From contig CBDCSF010000013.1 of NCBI GenBank assembly GCA_965221445.1, positions 2,666,001 through 2,730,000 on the forward strand: a DNA stretch of 64,000 nucleotides, written 5' to 3'. Origin of the DNA: MPNP01 sp965221445 (lineage in GTDB: Bacteria > Pseudomonadota > Alphaproteobacteria > Rhodobacterales > Rhodobacteraceae). A program made the position numbers and the translations under genes. The notes below the pieces were generated by a model. That model was not told the DNA's origin. It ran no database searches and worked only from the letters and a program-made list of their open reading frames with translations. The stretch's first letter is position 1, and the number at the start of each line of letters is the position of its first letter. This document shows positions 18,490 to 28,202 of this stretch, piece by piece.

Positions 18490-19296
18490 GTGACAAATTA
18501 CTTAAAGCATTTTTTCCTCCATAAATATACTCAGGTAGCCCTTAACTATGTTATACCACTCATCATAGCAGGTGGATTTGCATTTCTGTGGTTGAAATTT
18601 TTTCCACCAGATCCAGATTTTTGGAAAGAACCATTTTCTGAAATTACCAGGTGGGGTGGAGAACAGTCCCTAAAAATTACTGATGTAGAAGTCTTAGGTG
18701 CATCGGAGGTTTTAGACACTCAAATTTCTCTCTACCTGACTGAAGAGTTAAGAAAAATCAACCTAGATTCACTCAGTCTGAACCTAAACCAAATAAAAAG
18801 AGGTATAAATTTTATACCGTCTGTAACCGATGTTGAGCTGGTAATTGAAAAAAATGGTGTTCTGAAAGTTGTAGTAGAGGAAAGAATCCCACACATACTT
18901 TGGTATGATAATGATCAATTCCACCTCTTGGACAAGGACGGTTTGGCAATTGATACTGTAACCAGCCGAGATGCCTATCCTGATTTTTTTGTGATAGCTG
19001 GCAAAGGCGCTGATAACCAAGTTGAAGAGGCTTTAAAAATCCTTTCGGTTTCAGAAAAGATAAATCACCAGATCAGAGGATTGGTATGGGTGGGGGAGCG
19101 CCGATGGGACCTTGTTCTAGATAAAGGGAGATTGGTCAAACTCCCTGAAAAAGAACCAGTCGAGGCTATGCAAAGCCTCAAAATACTGGATGAGAAGGAA
19201 AACCTACTTTCCAGGGAGGTTTCAATTCTTGACCTTAGAATTCCAAATCGGGTTTATATAAGATACTACAGGAACGAAGAAGAGATAGAGGAATAA
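18490..19296 (+). CDS. ftsQ: Cell division protein FtsQ
   Basis: A 268-residue bitopic divisome protein. A transmembrane helix (about 18-37) is followed by a POTRA domain (KITDVEVLGASEVLD onwards) and the FtsQ/DivIB region. The start is GTG at 18490, 25 bases after ddl. FtsQ links FtsL/FtsB to the divisome. Sequence conservation is modest and the call is supported by POTRA, topology and its place before ftsA. Confidence 0.9.
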   Translation: MTNYLKHFFLHKYTQVALNYVIPLIIAGGFAFLWLKFFPPDPDFWKEPFSEITRWGGEQSLKITDVEVLGASEVLDTQISLYLTEELRKINLDSLSLNLNQIKRGINFIPSVTDVELVIEKNGVLKVVVEERIPHILWYDNDQFHLLDKDGLAIDTVTSRDAYPDFFVIAGKGADNQVEEALKILSVSEKINHQIRGLVWVGERRWDLVLDKGRLVKLPEKEPVEAMQSLKILDEKENLLSREVSILDLRIPNRVYIRYYRNEEEIEE

Positions 19297-19298
19297 TT

Positions 19299-20669
19299 AT
19301 GAGGGAGCAGTTTGAGTTTCAAAATAAAATGAGGGAACACCAAAATAATGCCCGTTCCAAGGGGTATATCAATGTACTGGATATAGGTTCCTCAAAATTA
19401 ACATCAGCCCTTATCCAGGTTGGTGATACCAACTCCGAAAGAGTTATACCAAAGGCTGGTTTATTTTCACCTAACCTAGGTTGTCGGGTTTTGGGTTTTT
19501 ATTACACCGGCTCTGACGGTATTGAGGATGGAGTGATTACTGATCCAGAAAAAACTTCATTAGCCATTGCAAAGTCATTACATCACACCTTTCGAATAGC
19601 AGGAAAAAAGTCGAACGAGGTTGTTATTGGTTTTTCGGGATTAACCCAATCTTCCAGAATTTATTCTGGGAGCGTGGAATTAAATGGAAATCAGGTTACG
19701 GAAAAACACATAGCTAAGGCAATTTTGGATTGTAATATACCCACCAAGGTAAATGGAAGGGAGTATATTCATGCCCAACCTGTAAATTTTGCTATTGATC
19801 ATAGAGGTGGAGTTCTAGACCCAAGAGGTGAATCTGGAAATAGACTTACGATTTCAATCCATACAGTCACCATAGAGACGGAAGTCCTGGAAAGCATTTT
19901 GGAGGCACTTACCTTCGCAAAATTGAATTTAGCTGGTATTGTCTCCTCAGCCTATGCATCAGGATTATCCACTCTGGTGGAAAATGAATTGGAATTGGGT
20001 TCTGTTGTTGTTGATATAGGGCATGGAGTTACGAATCTTGCCGGATTTATGAAGCATCATATGCTTTTTACGGATTCCTTCAACATTGGTGGTGAGTTGG
20101 TAACCTCTGATATTGTTGAGGCGTTCGGTATTTCTGGCGGCTATGCTGAACGGCTAAAAATTTTACATGGCGGAGTTTCAGCCACTTCAAGGGATGACAA
20201 GATACAATTTGATACACAGATAGATCATCCGAATGCACCCAAGATTACAAGATCGGATTTGATAAGTGTCATTCGACCAAGAATTGAGGAAATACTTGAA
20301 GAACTAAGCCATTCATTAAACAATTTCGAGTGGGGGATTGGAGGGTCCCAACCTATTGTTTTTACTGGAGGGGGAAGCTTGCTATCCGGATTTGATGATT
20401 TGGTTAGGCAAAAATTTGGTCAGGGAATTCGGGTAGGACGGCCGGTTCAGCTAACTGGGTATCCAAGCGAAAAGGCAGAATCTCCTTTTTCATCAATAGT
20501 CGGGTTGTGTATGCTTGCTTCCCAACCACAGGATGAAGTTTGGGATTTTGATCATCTTGAGGCTCCAACCCCTGGTTTCCCTTGGGAAAAGATGGAAGAG
20601 ATACTTCCATTGGTCAGTTCAGAATGGTTACGCAAAAGCAACAACTATTTGAAAAATATATTCCAGTAA
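19299..20669 (+). CDS. ftsA: Cell division protein FtsA
   Basis: A 456-residue actin-like ATPase that tethers FtsZ to the membrane. The phosphate 1 motif is VLDIGSSKLTSAL, the SHS2 domain contains NGREYIHAQPVNFAID, and the phosphate 2 and adenosine motifs VVDIGHGVTNLA and IVFTGGGSLLSG are seen. The N-terminus carries a charged extension of about 20 residues. It starts two bases after ftsQ. Confidence 0.94.
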   Translation: MREQFEFQNKMREHQNNARSKGYINVLDIGSSKLTSALIQVGDTNSERVIPKAGLFSPNLGCRVLGFYYTGSDGIEDGVITDPEKTSLAIAKSLHHTFRIAGKKSNEVVIGFSGLTQSSRIYSGSVELNGNQVTEKHIAKAILDCNIPTKVNGREYIHAQPVNFAIDHRGGVLDPRGESGNRLTISIHTVTIETEVLESILEALTFAKLNLAGIVSSAYASGLSTLVENELELGSVVVDIGHGVTNLAGFMKHHMLFTDSFNIGGELVTSDIVEAFGISGGYAERLKILHGGVSATSRDDKIQFDTQIDHPNAPKITRSDLISVIRPRIEEILEELSHSLNNFEWGIGGSQPIVFTGGGSLLSGFDDLVRQKFGQGIRVGRPVQLTGYPSEKAESPFSSIVGLCMLASQPQDEVWDFDHLEAPTPGFPWEKMEEILPLVSSEWLRKSNNYLKNIFQ

Positions 20670-20677
20670 TTTATTTT

Positions 20678-20704
20678 TTGACAACCCTTACAAAAAAGTA
20701 TAAA
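20678..20704 (+). promoter_or_regulatory. Probable sigma-70 type promoter for ftsZ
   Basis: In the 75-base ftsA-ftsZ gap, TTGACA (20678-20683) is followed 15 bases later by TATAAA (20699-20704). Both hexamers are near consensus although the spacer is slightly short; reading the -10 one base later (ATAAAT) gives 16. It could give ftsZ its own transcript. Confidence 0.55.
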
Positions 20705-20744
20705 TGCTACTGCCAGAGCAGAAAACTAAAATAGGTACAGACTA

Positions 20745-22274
20745 ATGACTCTCACTTCAGTAAGGGTAGAGGCCAGAGACAATAGGCACCCAAAAATCGT
20801 GGTTCTCGGTGTTGGCGGCGGAGGTGGTAATGCTGTCAAAAACATGACGCGTAAGGAACTAAAAGGGGTTGAGTTTGCAATAGCCAATACTGATGCCCAA
20901 GCGTTAATGGATTGCTCAGGAGATATTGATCAAATTCAATTGGGTGAAGAAACTACTCAAGGATTAGGGGCTGGAGCCAATCCAGAAATTGGAAAAGCTG
21001 CAGCTGAAGAGACCAAAGCAGAAATTGAAGAGATCCTTAAGGGAGTACATTTGTGCTTTATTACTGCTGGTATGGGAGGTGGTACGGGTACAGGTGGAAG
21101 TCCAATCATCGCCCAGGTTGCCCGAGATCTAGGCGTTCTCACTGTTGGTGTTGTAACAAAGCCTTTTTTCTTTGAGGGATCAAAAAGAATGGAGATTGCA
21201 GAAAAAGGCATTAGCGAATTGGAAGCAATAGTTAATACCCTTTTGGTAATTCCAAATCAGAATTTATTCTCGATATCAAACGATAATACAACCACATTGA
21301 AGGCTTTCGAGTTGGCCGATGATGTACTTTACCACGGCGTAAAAAGCATCACCGACCTGATGGTTAGGCCGGGATTGATTAATCTGGATTTTGCAGATGT
21401 AAATTCAGTACTTAAATTCCCTGGAAGAGCCATGATGGGGGTAGGTTTTTCTGATCCTAAAATGGAAAAAGAAACACGTGGCAGAGTCGCAGCGCTTAAT
21501 GCCATGAATAACCAACTTCTTGAGGAAACCAATCTTCAAAATGCGAAGGGGGTTCTTATCAATATTATTGGTGGTGAGGACCAGACCCTGTTTGATTTGA
21601 GTACCGCCTCAGAAGAAATCAGGAAATGTGTTAATGACGATGTTCATGTTATCGTTGGAACAACCCACGATCCGGAATATACAGGTAGAATAAGTGTTTC
21701 TCTTGTAGCTACTGGGCTGGCTAGTTCAGAAGATGAAGCCGTTTCAACAAGTAATCAGGAGCGAGAAACAATATCCAATGAGCCTTGGGAATTGGAGCCC
21801 ACTATGCACGAATCTATTGAAGATTTTGCAGCAGGTGAATGGTTGGAAGCAGAAATGGCTGAGGATGAAATCGAACATGTCACAGAATCCCAAATATCAA
21901 GCGGGGAACTGAATCATGGAGCTAGTATTGAAGTGAATGAATTTTCTTCCGACAACGAAATAGATGAAAATGATTTATCAGAAAGGCCTCTTCGGTCATT
22001 TACCGCACCCAAAAGAATGACACATCAACAATGGAATGAAACCCTTCAACAGGATTTTGACAATCAATCCGAGATGAATCTTGGTTATAAAGATGTAGTT
22101 AGATCCATGCAGCATGAAGAAGAACACCCGGATGGGGAGTCCATAGAGGAATTGCCACAATCCCAGCATGAGGAAAAGAGTAGTTCAAACTTCAAATTCG
22201 GTTTTCTTGGGCGAAGGGGCAAGCCAATTGATAAGATTAAGGTTCCTGCGTTTATCAGGCGTCAAGCCAACTGA
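20745..22274 (+). CDS. ftsZ: Cell division GTPase FtsZ
   Basis: A 509-residue tubulin-like GTPase that forms the Z ring. The nucleotide motifs are VGVGGGGGNAV and the tubulin signature GGGTGTG. The GTPase core ends near residue 330, then a long acidic linker of about 160 residues leads to the C-terminal peptide PAFIRRQAN, typical of alphaproteobacteria and the docking site for FtsA. A terminator follows, and lpxC, often next in alphaproteobacteria, is absent. Confidence 0.96.
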   Translation: MTLTSVRVEARDNRHPKIVVLGVGGGGGNAVKNMTRKELKGVEFAIANTDAQALMDCSGDIDQIQLGEETTQGLGAGANPEIGKAAAEETKAEIEEILKGVHLCFITAGMGGGTGTGGSPIIAQVARDLGVLTVGVVTKPFFFEGSKRMEIAEKGISELEAIVNTLLVIPNQNLFSISNDNTTTLKAFELADDVLYHGVKSITDLMVRPGLINLDFADVNSVLKFPGRAMMGVGFSDPKMEKETRGRVAALNAMNNQLLEETNLQNAKGVLINIIGGEDQTLFDLSTASEEIRKCVNDDVHVIVGTTHDPEYTGRISVSLVATGLASSEDEAVSTSNQERETISNEPWELEPTMHESIEDFAAGEWLEAEMAEDEIEHVTESQISSGELNHGASIEVNEFSSDNEIDENDLSERPLRSFTAPKRMTHQQWNETLQQDFDNQSEMNLGYKDVVRSMQHEEEHPDGESIEELPQSQHEEKSSSNFKFGFLGRRGKPIDKIKVPAFIRRQAN

Positions 22275-22594
22275 AAATATGATCATCTCCCTAATGAAGA
22301 GGGATTCCTGTAATCCCTCTTTGATCAACTTGTCACAATATCCGAGTTAATCTGTATCAGTTCGGGAGGTTGGAAAAATTACACCTTCCGATCAATCCAT
22401 TTCATAATTGCTAACGAGCTGGAGCGCGAAGTTCTTCCTAACAATCTGTGAAAACAAGGTAAAGCGACACCATTTTCCTTGCAGACCAATATCAATAATT
22501 ACCCTTAAACTTGGTGGCATCAAACAAGATTCATGTTCCCCTTATTTGTAATGTTAACATATAAAGGTAAAAACGATACAGGGTTAAATCTAAG
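22275..22594 (+). other. Gap between ftsZ and the ABC importer
   Basis: 320 bases. It begins with the ftsZ terminator and then has about 270 bases without a plausible gene, presumably leader and promoter of the importer operon. I see no convincing -35/-10 pair or riboswitch structure in it. Confidence 0.5.
22297..22322 (+). terminator. Terminator of the division cluster
   Basis: A perfect 10-bp stem, AAGAGGGATT and AATCCCTCTT, closes a CCTGT loop and is followed by a very short T-run. It starts 23 bases after the ftsZ stop. Confidence 0.65.
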
Positions 22595-23596
22595 ATGGCT
22601 ACAATATTTGGTATAATACTGAGGAGAATTGTTTTTGGGATTCTTACCCTGTTCGTAGTTTCATTACTGATTTTTGCTTCTGTAAATATGCTGCCGGGAG
22701 ATTTTGCTCAAGCAATTCTAGGTCAGGGAGCCACTCCTGAAGCGGTCGAGGCAATCAGGGAAGATCTTGGATTGAATAAACATCCTGTCCAAAGATACCT
22801 TGACTGGCTTGGTGGAATAATCAAGGGTGATTTCGGGGTCAGTTTTGCCCAGGCAAATTTCGCTGAATATGGAGGTACATCCGTAGAGTTGGGTGGGATT
22901 GCTTCGGTTGCTGATCAACTTGCTCCAAGATTCAAAAACACAATGTTCCTTGCCGGTGTTTCTGCAGTAATTTCTGTTCCCTTGTCTGTGATGTTAGGAA
23001 TATTGGCCGCCCTCTATGCAAATTCTGTTTTTGACCGGGCTATCAACATATCAACACTATCTTCGATTTCTTCTCCAGAATTCTTCCTGGCCTATGTTCT
23101 GATTTTATTCCTAGCAGTTTTAAACCCCGTATTTCCTTCACTTTCCAATGTTTACGAAGGTATGACTTTTTGGGAAAAGTTAGATCGGACAATATTACCC
23201 GCACTCACATTAACCCTGATCGTTACCGCACATATGATGAGAATGACTAGAGCTGCAATAATAAATCTCATGGCATCTCCCTATATCGAAATGGCACGGT
23301 TAAAGGGTACATCACCGCTGATGATTATCGTTCGTCATGCTCTGCCAAATTCACTTGCTCCGATTATCAACGTTATTGCATTGAATTTGGCCTATTTAAT
23401 TACTGGTGTAGTGGTTGTAGAGGTTGTTTTTGTTTATCCAGGTATTGGCCAATTGTTTGTGGATAGTGTCAAGGTAAGGGATATACCGATAGTTCAGGCC
23501 TGTTGTCTTATTTTTGCTGCCTCATATGTACTTCTAAATCTTCTGGCTGATATCATGACAATCCTATCAAATCCCAGGTTAAGGCACCCCAAATAG
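22595..23596 (+). CDS. Peptide-type ABC importer permease (DppB-like)
   Basis: A 333-residue inner-membrane permease of the dipeptide/oligopeptide/nickel class. It opens with the DppB-type helix (RRIVFGILTLFVVSLLIFA) and the segment MLPGDFAQAILGQGATPEA. Six transmembrane helices are seen, and the EAA loop that contacts the ATPase is YIEMARLKGTSPLMIIVRHALPNSL (shown in part by MARLKGTSP). It is the first gene of a four-gene operon and is 9 bases from the next. The substrate cannot be set from sequence. Confidence 0.9.
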   Translation: MATIFGIILRRIVFGILTLFVVSLLIFASVNMLPGDFAQAILGQGATPEAVEAIREDLGLNKHPVQRYLDWLGGIIKGDFGVSFAQANFAEYGGTSVELGGIASVADQLAPRFKNTMFLAGVSAVISVPLSVMLGILAALYANSVFDRAINISTLSSISSPEFFLAYVLILFLAVLNPVFPSLSNVYEGMTFWEKLDRTILPALTLTLIVTAHMMRMTRAAIINLMASPYIEMARLKGTSPLMIIVRHALPNSLAPIINVIALNLAYLITGVVVVEVVFVYPGIGQLFVDSVKVRDIPIVQACCLIFAASYVLLNLLADIMTILSNPRLRHPK

Positions 23597-23605
23597 AGTA
23601 ATAAA

Positions 23606-24787
23606 ATGATTTTATTTTACCTGTTAATCTGGCTTGTAGGCATTTTTGCCTTAGGCGGAATATTCAGATGGTCTGGTCAGAAGATAAATTGGCCCAAAAA
23701 CGAGTGGAACATTTATTTTAGGGATATGACCTACCTTGTTGGGGTTGGTTTCGTATTTGGCACCTCCTTAATTCTGTTCACACTGTATGTTTACTTCATC
23801 CTTCAGATTAAGTTCTTCATATGGGGAGTTCAGCTATTATTGATATGTGGATTGGCAGGATTTCTATTTCGATTTCTCGGGCAGAAAATTGGAACCGATA
23901 GTTCAAAAAAACTATTTCGATCCATGCCGGTTACAGCTGCCTTCGGCATACTAACCGTAATTCTCTATGCCATTTTAGCGGTATTTGCAGATTTTATTGC
24001 ACCTTACGAACAGGATGAGATTTTTGAAGTCATTAATGTATTACCGGGGGGGAATCCAGAACTTGGTGGAGATCCCAGATTTCTCCTAGGAACCGACCAA
24101 TTGGGAAGAGATCTTTTGTCCAGACTGATTTACGGAGCCCAAAATACTGTTGGAATCGCTTTTGCTACAACTGTTTTTTCTTTTGTAATCGGTATTACAG
24201 GAGGGTTTCTTGCTGCCACAATGGGTGGTTGGATTGATCAGGTTTTATCAAGAGCGGTTGATGCATTGATGGCAATTCCGCAATTAATTTTTGCCTTGTT
24301 ATTAATGACGATCGCCACGGCCTGGGCTGGGTCCAACAAGATAATGATCATGGTTTACATGGTGCTGATTATTGCTGTACTCGATAGTACCAGGGTATAC
24401 AGGCTTTCGAGGGCAGTAGGGTTGAACATCGTCGTAATGGATTACATTGAAGCGGCCAAGGTGCGAGGTGAAACCTTAAGATATTTGCTTTTCAGGGAAA
24501 TACTTCCAAATGCCATGGCACCACTCCTTGCTGAATTTGGTCTACGATTCTGTTTTGTATTCCTGACCATTTCAGCTCTATCGTTCCTTGGTATTGGTAT
24601 TCAACCTCCCTTGGCAGATTGGGGTACCATGGTTCGTGATTTGGCTCAATTTATTAATTTTGCTGCATTTAGCCCGCTAACTGCTACCCTTCCATTATTA
24701 GCAGCAGGTGCGATTGCTCTTCTTACCGTAGCAGTAAATTTTATTGTGGACTGGGTTTTACACAAGAGTTCCGGTTTTAAGGAGTAA
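23606..24787 (+). CDS. Peptide-type ABC importer permease (DppC-like), with extra N-terminal helices
   Basis: A 393-residue permease partner of the preceding gene. The C-terminal 290 residues are a normal DppC-like domain with GTDQLGRDLLSRLIYG and an EAA loop (IEAAKVRGETLRYLLFREI region). The first 110 residues add about three further hydrophobic segments that DppC proteins of about 300 residues lack. The start ATG lies 9 bases after the first permease. Confidence 0.88.
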   Translation: MILFYLLIWLVGIFALGGIFRWSGQKINWPKNEWNIYFRDMTYLVGVGFVFGTSLILFTLYVYFILQIKFFIWGVQLLLICGLAGFLFRFLGQKIGTDSSKKLFRSMPVTAAFGILTVILYAILAVFADFIAPYEQDEIFEVINVLPGGNPELGGDPRFLLGTDQLGRDLLSRLIYGAQNTVGIAFATTVFSFVIGITGGFLAATMGGWIDQVLSRAVDALMAIPQLIFALLLMTIATAWAGSNKIMIMVYMVLIIAVLDSTRVYRLSRAVGLNIVVMDYIEAAKVRGETLRYLLFREILPNAMAPLLAEFGLRFCFVFLTISALSFLGIGIQPPLADWGTMVRDLAQFINFAAFSPLTATLPLLAAGAIALLTVAVNFIVDWVLHKSSGFKE

Positions 24788-24789
24788 TA

Positions 24790-26427
24790 ATGGACAATCA
24801 GAATCTTGTAATTGTCAAGGACCTGAAGATCGAAGGTTTGACTGATGAAAAATGGATTCAGATCGTTAACGGTATTGACCTTCATCTTAAGAAAGGGGAA
24901 GTCTTGGGTCTTATTGGAGAATCTGGGGCAGGTAAATCTACCATTGGATTGGCAGCCATGGGATTTACCAGGGAGGGATGTAGGATTTCAGATGGAGAAA
25001 TTTATTTCGATGGAATAGATCTGGTGAAAGCAGATGCAAAAACGAAAAGATCCCTTCTAGGTAAACGAATAGCTTACGTTGCCCAGTCAGCTGCTGCCGG
25101 ATTTAATCCAGCTCACAGGATTATAGATCAACATACCGAAAGCCCTGTTCAACACAAGGTTATGTCTGTCCAGGAATCCCGCAAGGATGCTATTGAATTG
25201 TACCGTAAACTCCAATTACCAAGCCCTGAAGAAATTGGTTTCAGGTATCCGCACCAGGTTTCTGGGGGGCAGCTTCAAAGAGCCATGACAGCTATGGCTA
25301 TGTCTTGTCGCCCAGATTTAATTGTGTTTGATGAACCTACCACAGCACTTGATGTAACTACCCAGATCGAAGTATTATCCGCAATTAGGGAAATCGTTGA
25401 TCAGTTCAATACAGCTGCAATTTATATAACTCATGATCTTGCTGTAGTAGCCCAAATGGCTGACCGGATTAAGGTTTTGTTAAAGGGAGATCAGATTGAA
25501 GAAGCAGAAACCGATATCATGCTATCAGAACCTCAAGAAGAATATACCAAGACACTCTGGGCTGTAAGAACTTTCAAGAGACCTGCCAAACCGAATGTTT
25601 CGGCGGGCTCAACCCCAATCGTTTCATTAAAGAGGGTTAATGCAAGTTATGGCAAGGTTCCAGTTTTGCAAAATGTTTGTTTTGATATTTTTCCAGGAAG
25701 GACTGTAGCGGTCGTGGGAGAATCTGGATCAGGGAAATCCACAGCTGCCAGGTGTATTGTAGGATTATTACCACCTACTGCCGGGGAAATTTGTTTTAAT
25801 GGTACCCCCTTACCCTCCCATTACAAAAAACGTACAAAACAGGACCTACAGAAAATCCAGATGATTTACCAAATGGCCGATACGGCTTTGAATCCAAGAA
25901 AAACGATCTATGAAATAATTGGTCGACCTGTAGAGTTCTTTCTTGGGTTAAAAGGTAAGGAAAAGAGAATGAGGGTCGAAGAACTGCTGGAACAGATAGA
26001 AATGGACCCTGCAACCTATATTGATCGATTACCTTCAGAGCTATCCGGAGGTCAGAAACAAAGAATTGGTATCGCTAGGGCTTTGGCTTCAGAACCTTCA
26101 TTTATCATTTGTGATGAGGTAACCTCTGCATTGGATCAATTGGTTGCGGAAGGCATCCTCAAACTACTTGCCAATCTGCAAGACAATTTCAATCTTTCCT
26201 ACATGTTCATTACACATGATTTGGCTACTGTTCGTGCAATTGCAGATGATGTTGTTGTTATGAAGAATGGTGAGGTGATTGAACAAGGTATCAAGGACAA
26301 TATGTTCAAACCACCACATCATACATACACGGAACTGCTACTGAGCTCCGTACCCGAAATGGATCCAACCTGGCTGGACAAGCTACTCAATTCAAGGAAA
26401 GTTGACAAGCACAGGGAAAATACTTAA
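24790..26427 (+). CDS. Fused two-domain ABC ATPase (DppD-DppF type)
   Basis: A 545-residue protein with two ATPase domains in tandem that power the importer. Domain 1 has Walker A GESGAGKST (about 45), signature VSGGQLQRA and Walker B LIVFDEPT. Domain 2 (from about 275) has Walker A GESGSGKST, signature LSGGQKQRI and Walker B FIICDEVT. Single-chain DppD-DppF ATPases are common in alphaproteobacteria. It starts two bases after the permease stop. Confidence 0.92.
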   Translation: MDNQNLVIVKDLKIEGLTDEKWIQIVNGIDLHLKKGEVLGLIGESGAGKSTIGLAAMGFTREGCRISDGEIYFDGIDLVKADAKTKRSLLGKRIAYVAQSAAAGFNPAHRIIDQHTESPVQHKVMSVQESRKDAIELYRKLQLPSPEEIGFRYPHQVSGGQLQRAMTAMAMSCRPDLIVFDEPTTALDVTTQIEVLSAIREIVDQFNTAAIYITHDLAVVAQMADRIKVLLKGDQIEEAETDIMLSEPQEEYTKTLWAVRTFKRPAKPNVSAGSTPIVSLKRVNASYGKVPVLQNVCFDIFPGRTVAVVGESGSGKSTAARCIVGLLPPTAGEICFNGTPLPSHYKKRTKQDLQKIQMIYQMADTALNPRKTIYEIIGRPVEFFLGLKGKEKRMRVEELLEQIEMDPATYIDRLPSELSGGQKQRIGIARALASEPSFIICDEVTSALDQLVAEGILKLLANLQDNFNLSYMFITHDLATVRAIADDVVVMKNGEVIEQGIKDNMFKPPHHTYTELLLSSVPEMDPTWLDKLLNSRKVDKHRENT

Positions 26428-26485
26428 CCAATAACGATGTACCTTCCCGGAAGGGATATACGGAAATTCAGGAATGGAGGGATTT

Positions 26486-28039
26486 ATGAAATTGGATATC
26501 AGTCGCCGCGGGGCTTTAAAAGCTGGAGGCGCTTTGATAGCTGCCTCGGCTGTAGCACCACAACTTTTACAAGCCGAAGCCCAAAGGGGAGGAGATTTAA
26601 GAGTAGGTGCAAGTGGGGCAAACACTTCAGATAGTTGGGATGCCAGGACTCATTCGGACCTGTTTATGCAAATGGCTTGCATGGGATCGGTTTTTGACTG
26701 CTTAACTGAAATTGCTGCTGATGGTACACTGGTTGGTGAACTTGCTGAAAGTTGGGAACCAGGTTCAGCAGAAGGTGATGTCTGGATTTTTAATTTGAGA
26801 CAGGGTGTAACCTTCCATAATGGCAAGGATTTTGGCCCAGAAGATGTAATTGAATCCCTTCAGCTTCACGTGGCAGAGGGAGCTAAATCTGCAGCCAAGC
26901 CAATTGTTGAGCAGATTTCAAATATGGAAATTACAGGTGCCAATCAGGTAACCTTAACGCTCAGAGGGGGGAATGCCAGTTTCCCAACAATGCTGGCCGA
27001 CTATCACATTGTTATGTATCCTGCCGGTATGGTTGAGGAAGCCATGTTAAATGGTATAGGTACAGGACTTTTCAAAGTTGAAACATTTGATCCTGGAGTA
27101 AGGTTCCTTGGTTCGAGAGTCGATGGCCATTACAAGGATGGGCGAGCTGGTTGGTTCAACAGTATAGAAATGATTGCAATCAATGATGGTACGGCGAGGA
27201 TGAATGCCCTTCTTACAGGACAGGTTGATGCCATAAACAGAATTGATGTAAAAACTGAATCACTTTTGAAAGCCAACCCCAACATTGAGATTTTTGAAGT
27301 AACTGGAAACCAGCATTTCACGTTCCCAATGCTGACAAATATAGCACCGTTTGATGATGTAAATGTACGGAAAGCTTTGAAGTATGCGATTGACCGTCAG
27401 GAAATGGTAGACAAAATACTTCGTGGACATGGAAGGGTTTCCTATGACAATCCCATTGGTCCTGCCAATACATATTTCCATGAAAATTTGGAACCCCTGA
27501 CTTTTGATCCCGACAAGTCAAAGTATTATCTGAAACAGGCAGGGATGGATTCTCTTGATGTTGACCTAAGTACTTCTGATGCAGCATTTGTTGGTGCTGT
27601 GGATGCAGCACAACTGTACCAAGCCACCGCCAAGGATGCCAACATCAATATCAATGTTGTACAGGAAGCGGCAGATGGTTATTGGTCAAATGTCTGGCTG
27701 AAAAAACCCTGGTGTGCCTGTTACTGGTCAGGAAGATCCACTGAGGATTGGACCTTTTCAACAGCTTACGAGCTAGGAGTTCCTTGGAATGATACCCATT
27801 GGGACAATGCTAGATTCCAGGAATTGTTGTTGTTGGGAAGAAAGGAAATTAATCCTGACAAGAGCAGAGAGATCTATCATGAAATGCAATCCCTGATCTC
27901 TCAGGAAGGGGGTACCATTATTCCTATGTACGCGAATTATGTTGATGCAGCATCAACTAAATTGGCTCACGGTCCTGACATTGGTAATGTTTATCAGATG
28001 GATACAGGCAGAATTGGTGAAAGATGGTGGATGGCCTAG
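26486..28039 (+). CDS. Tat-exported peptide-type substrate-binding protein
   Basis: An SBP family 5 extracytoplasmic binding protein of about 517 residues for the preceding importer. I chose the ATG at 26486 because GGAGGG lies four bases upstream; the in-frame ATG at 26474 overlaps that site. The signal peptide is of the twin-arginine type (ISRRGALKAGGALIAASAVA) and would export the protein folded. SBP5 hallmarks are LAESWEP, LRQGVTFHNGKDF and VRKALKYAIDR. A strong terminator follows. Confidence 0.9.
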   Translation: MKLDISRRGALKAGGALIAASAVAPQLLQAEAQRGGDLRVGASGANTSDSWDARTHSDLFMQMACMGSVFDCLTEIAADGTLVGELAESWEPGSAEGDVWIFNLRQGVTFHNGKDFGPEDVIESLQLHVAEGAKSAAKPIVEQISNMEITGANQVTLTLRGGNASFPTMLADYHIVMYPAGMVEEAMLNGIGTGLFKVETFDPGVRFLGSRVDGHYKDGRAGWFNSIEMIAINDGTARMNALLTGQVDAINRIDVKTESLLKANPNIEIFEVTGNQHFTFPMLTNIAPFDDVNVRKALKYAIDRQEMVDKILRGHGRVSYDNPIGPANTYFHENLEPLTFDPDKSKYYLKQAGMDSLDVDLSTSDAAFVGAVDAAQLYQATAKDANININVVQEAADGYWSNVWLKKPWCACYWSGRSTEDWTFSTAYELGVPWNDTHWDNARFQELLLLGRKEINPDKSREIYHEMQSLISQEGGTIIPMYANYVDAASTKLAHGPDIGNVYQMDTGRIGERWWMA

Positions 28040-28056
28040 AATTCATACAATCTCAT

Positions 28057-28089
28057 AAAATGCCTCCTTGAATGGAGGCATTTTTTTTT
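28057..28089 (+). terminator. Intrinsic terminator of the ABC importer operon
   Basis: A perfect 11-bp stem, AAAATGCCTCC and GGAGGCATTTT, with a TTGAAT loop, runs into a tract of T bases ending at 28089. This is a textbook rho-independent terminator 18 bases after the stop. Confidence 0.92.
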
Positions 28090-28202
28090 GGAAATAATTT
28101 CCAAAAGGAATTGGGTGTTAAAAATAGGAATGGGCTCTTATAGCTGTATACTGATGAAACAATTATCCTGCTTCGGTCTGGCGTCGGTGTCGTTGATTGC
28201 GA

